From Gammaproteobacteria bacterium (GTDB lineage Bacteria; Pseudomonadota; Gammaproteobacteria; Enterobacterales; Kangiellaceae), in the NCBI GenBank assembly GCA_002401655.1, contig NVTT01000072.1, positions 1,675 to 16,184 of the forward strand: 14,510 nt of DNA. The letters run 5' to 3'. The notes under the pieces were generated by a model that ran no database searches, was not told the DNA's origin, and saw only the letters and a list, made by a program, of their open reading frames with translations. The first letter of the stretch is position 1, and every line of letters begins with the position of its first letter. This document shows positions 13,661 to 14,510 of the stretch, in pieces. Both the position numbers and the translations under genes were made by a program.

Positions 13661-14510
13661 GTAAATCATATTTTCGCATTTTTTCTACTAGTGTTGTGCG
13701 CCGCATACCGAGTCTTTTTGCGGCTCTAGCTACAATCCAATCTTCTTCTGACAATGCTTGTTCAATATAGGAAATTTCAAATTTCTTTACAAACTCTTTT
13801 AAGTTAACCCCATTTTCAGGCAAAGTATTGGAAATAGAATTAACATCTATTGGCGTAATTTTTGAGTCTAATTCCTCACGTCTTTCGGCAAGTTGTGGTT
13901 TTGAATAGGCTGTCAATCCTTCAGTATTTTGATAATCGCTAGGCAGATCTTTTACATCAACCACACCATAAGGATAAAGAATACACAATCGCTCCATCAG
14001 GTTTGCCAATTCTCTAACATTGCCAGGCCACTGACATTTCATTAGTGATTGAATCGCATTAGGACTTAATCTAACTGAGCCTCTTTTATCATTTTCTAAT
14101 CGAGCAATAAGTTCATTAACTAATAAAGGCATGTCTTCACTTCTTATTCTCAATGAAGGCATCTCAATGGGAAAAACATTCAACCGATAAAAAAGATCTT
14201 CTCTAAAACGATTTTCTTTAACTTCAACATCCAAATTACGGTGAGTCGCGGCTATAATTCGAACGTTAACTTTTATTGATTGATTGCCACCGACTCTTTC
14301 AAAAGTCCGCTCTTGTATAACGCGCAATAACTTCACTTGCATGGGCATCGGCATATCACCAATTTCATCCAAAAAGATAGTTCCACCATCAGCTAATTCA
14401 AAACGACCTTTACGTGTTGACAAAGCCCCTGTAAAAGCTCCTTTTTCATGACCAAATAATTCGCTCTCAAGTAACTCGGCAGGAATCGCTCCACAGTTAA
14501 TTGGTACAAA
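13647..14510 (-). CDS. fleQ: Flagellar master regulator FleQ/FlrA, C-terminal part (start outside window)
   Basis: Sigma-54 activator at the top of the polar-flagellum hierarchy; in Pseudomonas it also binds c-di-GMP. The frame is open to the right edge: 287 codons plus stop, beginning [20 protein letters not shown]. Do not start it at the TTG at 14421-14423, which lies inside the AAA+ domain. Visible: GAFTGA ([17 protein letters not shown]), Walker [43 protein letters not shown], then a linker and Fis-type HTH ([24 protein letters not shown]). Walker A and the N-terminal domain are beyond the edge, so c-di-GMP binding cannot be judged. Its place before fleSR separates it from FleR. Its AAA+ region is similar in DNA to that of fleR over short stretches, as expected for paralogues. 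Confidence 0.93.
   Translation of the reverse strand, partial: FVPINCGAIPAELLESELFGHEKGAFTGALSTRKGRFELADGGTIFLDEIGDMPMPMQVKLLRVIQERTFERVGGNQSIKVNVRIIAATHRNLDVEVKENRFREDLFYRLNVFPIEMPSLRIRSEDMPLLVNELIARLENDKRGSVRLSPNAIQSLMKCQWPGNVRELANLMERLCILYPYGVVDVKDLPSDYQNTEGLTAYSKPQLAERREELDSKITPIDVNSISNTLPENGVNLKEFVKKFEISYIEQALSEEDWIVARAAKRLGMRRTTLVEKMRKYDLQKAS

Noticed and set aside
14421..14423. TTG as the start of the rightmost gene
   Set aside because: The same frame continues to the window edge and encodes the GAFTGA loop of the AAA+ domain upstream, so the gene is longer and cut by the window.

Overview
The window is part of a polar-flagellum and chemotaxis locus of an AT-rich gammaproteobacterium. 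Every protein gene I can support lies on the minus strand, so the locus reads from right to left. The regulators are of the FleQ/FleS/FleR type (FlrA/FlrB/FlrC in Vibrio), and the order fleQ, fleSR, fliEFGHIJ is that of Pseudomonas, Vibrio and Shewanella relatives. I cannot name the genus.

Layout, in transcription order: (1) 14510-13647, the C-terminal part of fleQ, cut by the window edge and closed by an intrinsic terminator whose stem includes the last codons. (2) 13580-10642, a sigma-54 promoter followed by fleS (histidine kinase) and fleR (response regulator and sigma-54 activator), which overlap by 8 bp. (3) 10605-4116, fliE, fliF, fliG, fliH, fliI and fliJ: rod/MS-ring junction, MS ring, rotor switch, and the ATPase complex of the flagellar export apparatus. 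(4) 3979-1, a chemotaxis operon: STAS protein, cheY, cheA, cheW and a second cheW cut by the left edge.

How the genes work together: FleQ with sigma-54 should switch on fleSR. FleS phosphorylates FleR, which with sigma-54 drives middle flagellar genes. FliE, FliF and FliG build the base of the motor, and FliH, FliI and FliJ energise export. Receptors coupled through the two CheW proteins control CheA, which phosphorylates CheY. The STAS protein at the head of the che genes may be an extra regulator.

The coding content is standard. The unusual part is the spaces between the fli genes. Three gaps that are normally short (fliE-fliF, fliH-fliI, fliI-fliJ) are 220-320 bp long, and each holds a palindromic repeat. 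Two are members of one family with CCACAGAGGACACAGAGG-type arms, bordered by 7-8 bp tandem repeats. The third is an 81-bp GTAGG...CCTAC element. In the sense transcript the first two form long hairpins followed by T-rich sequence, so they may attenuate or partition the operon. The other oddity is a che operon directly after fliJ, where fliK would be expected in related bacteria. I found no clearly novel protein system.
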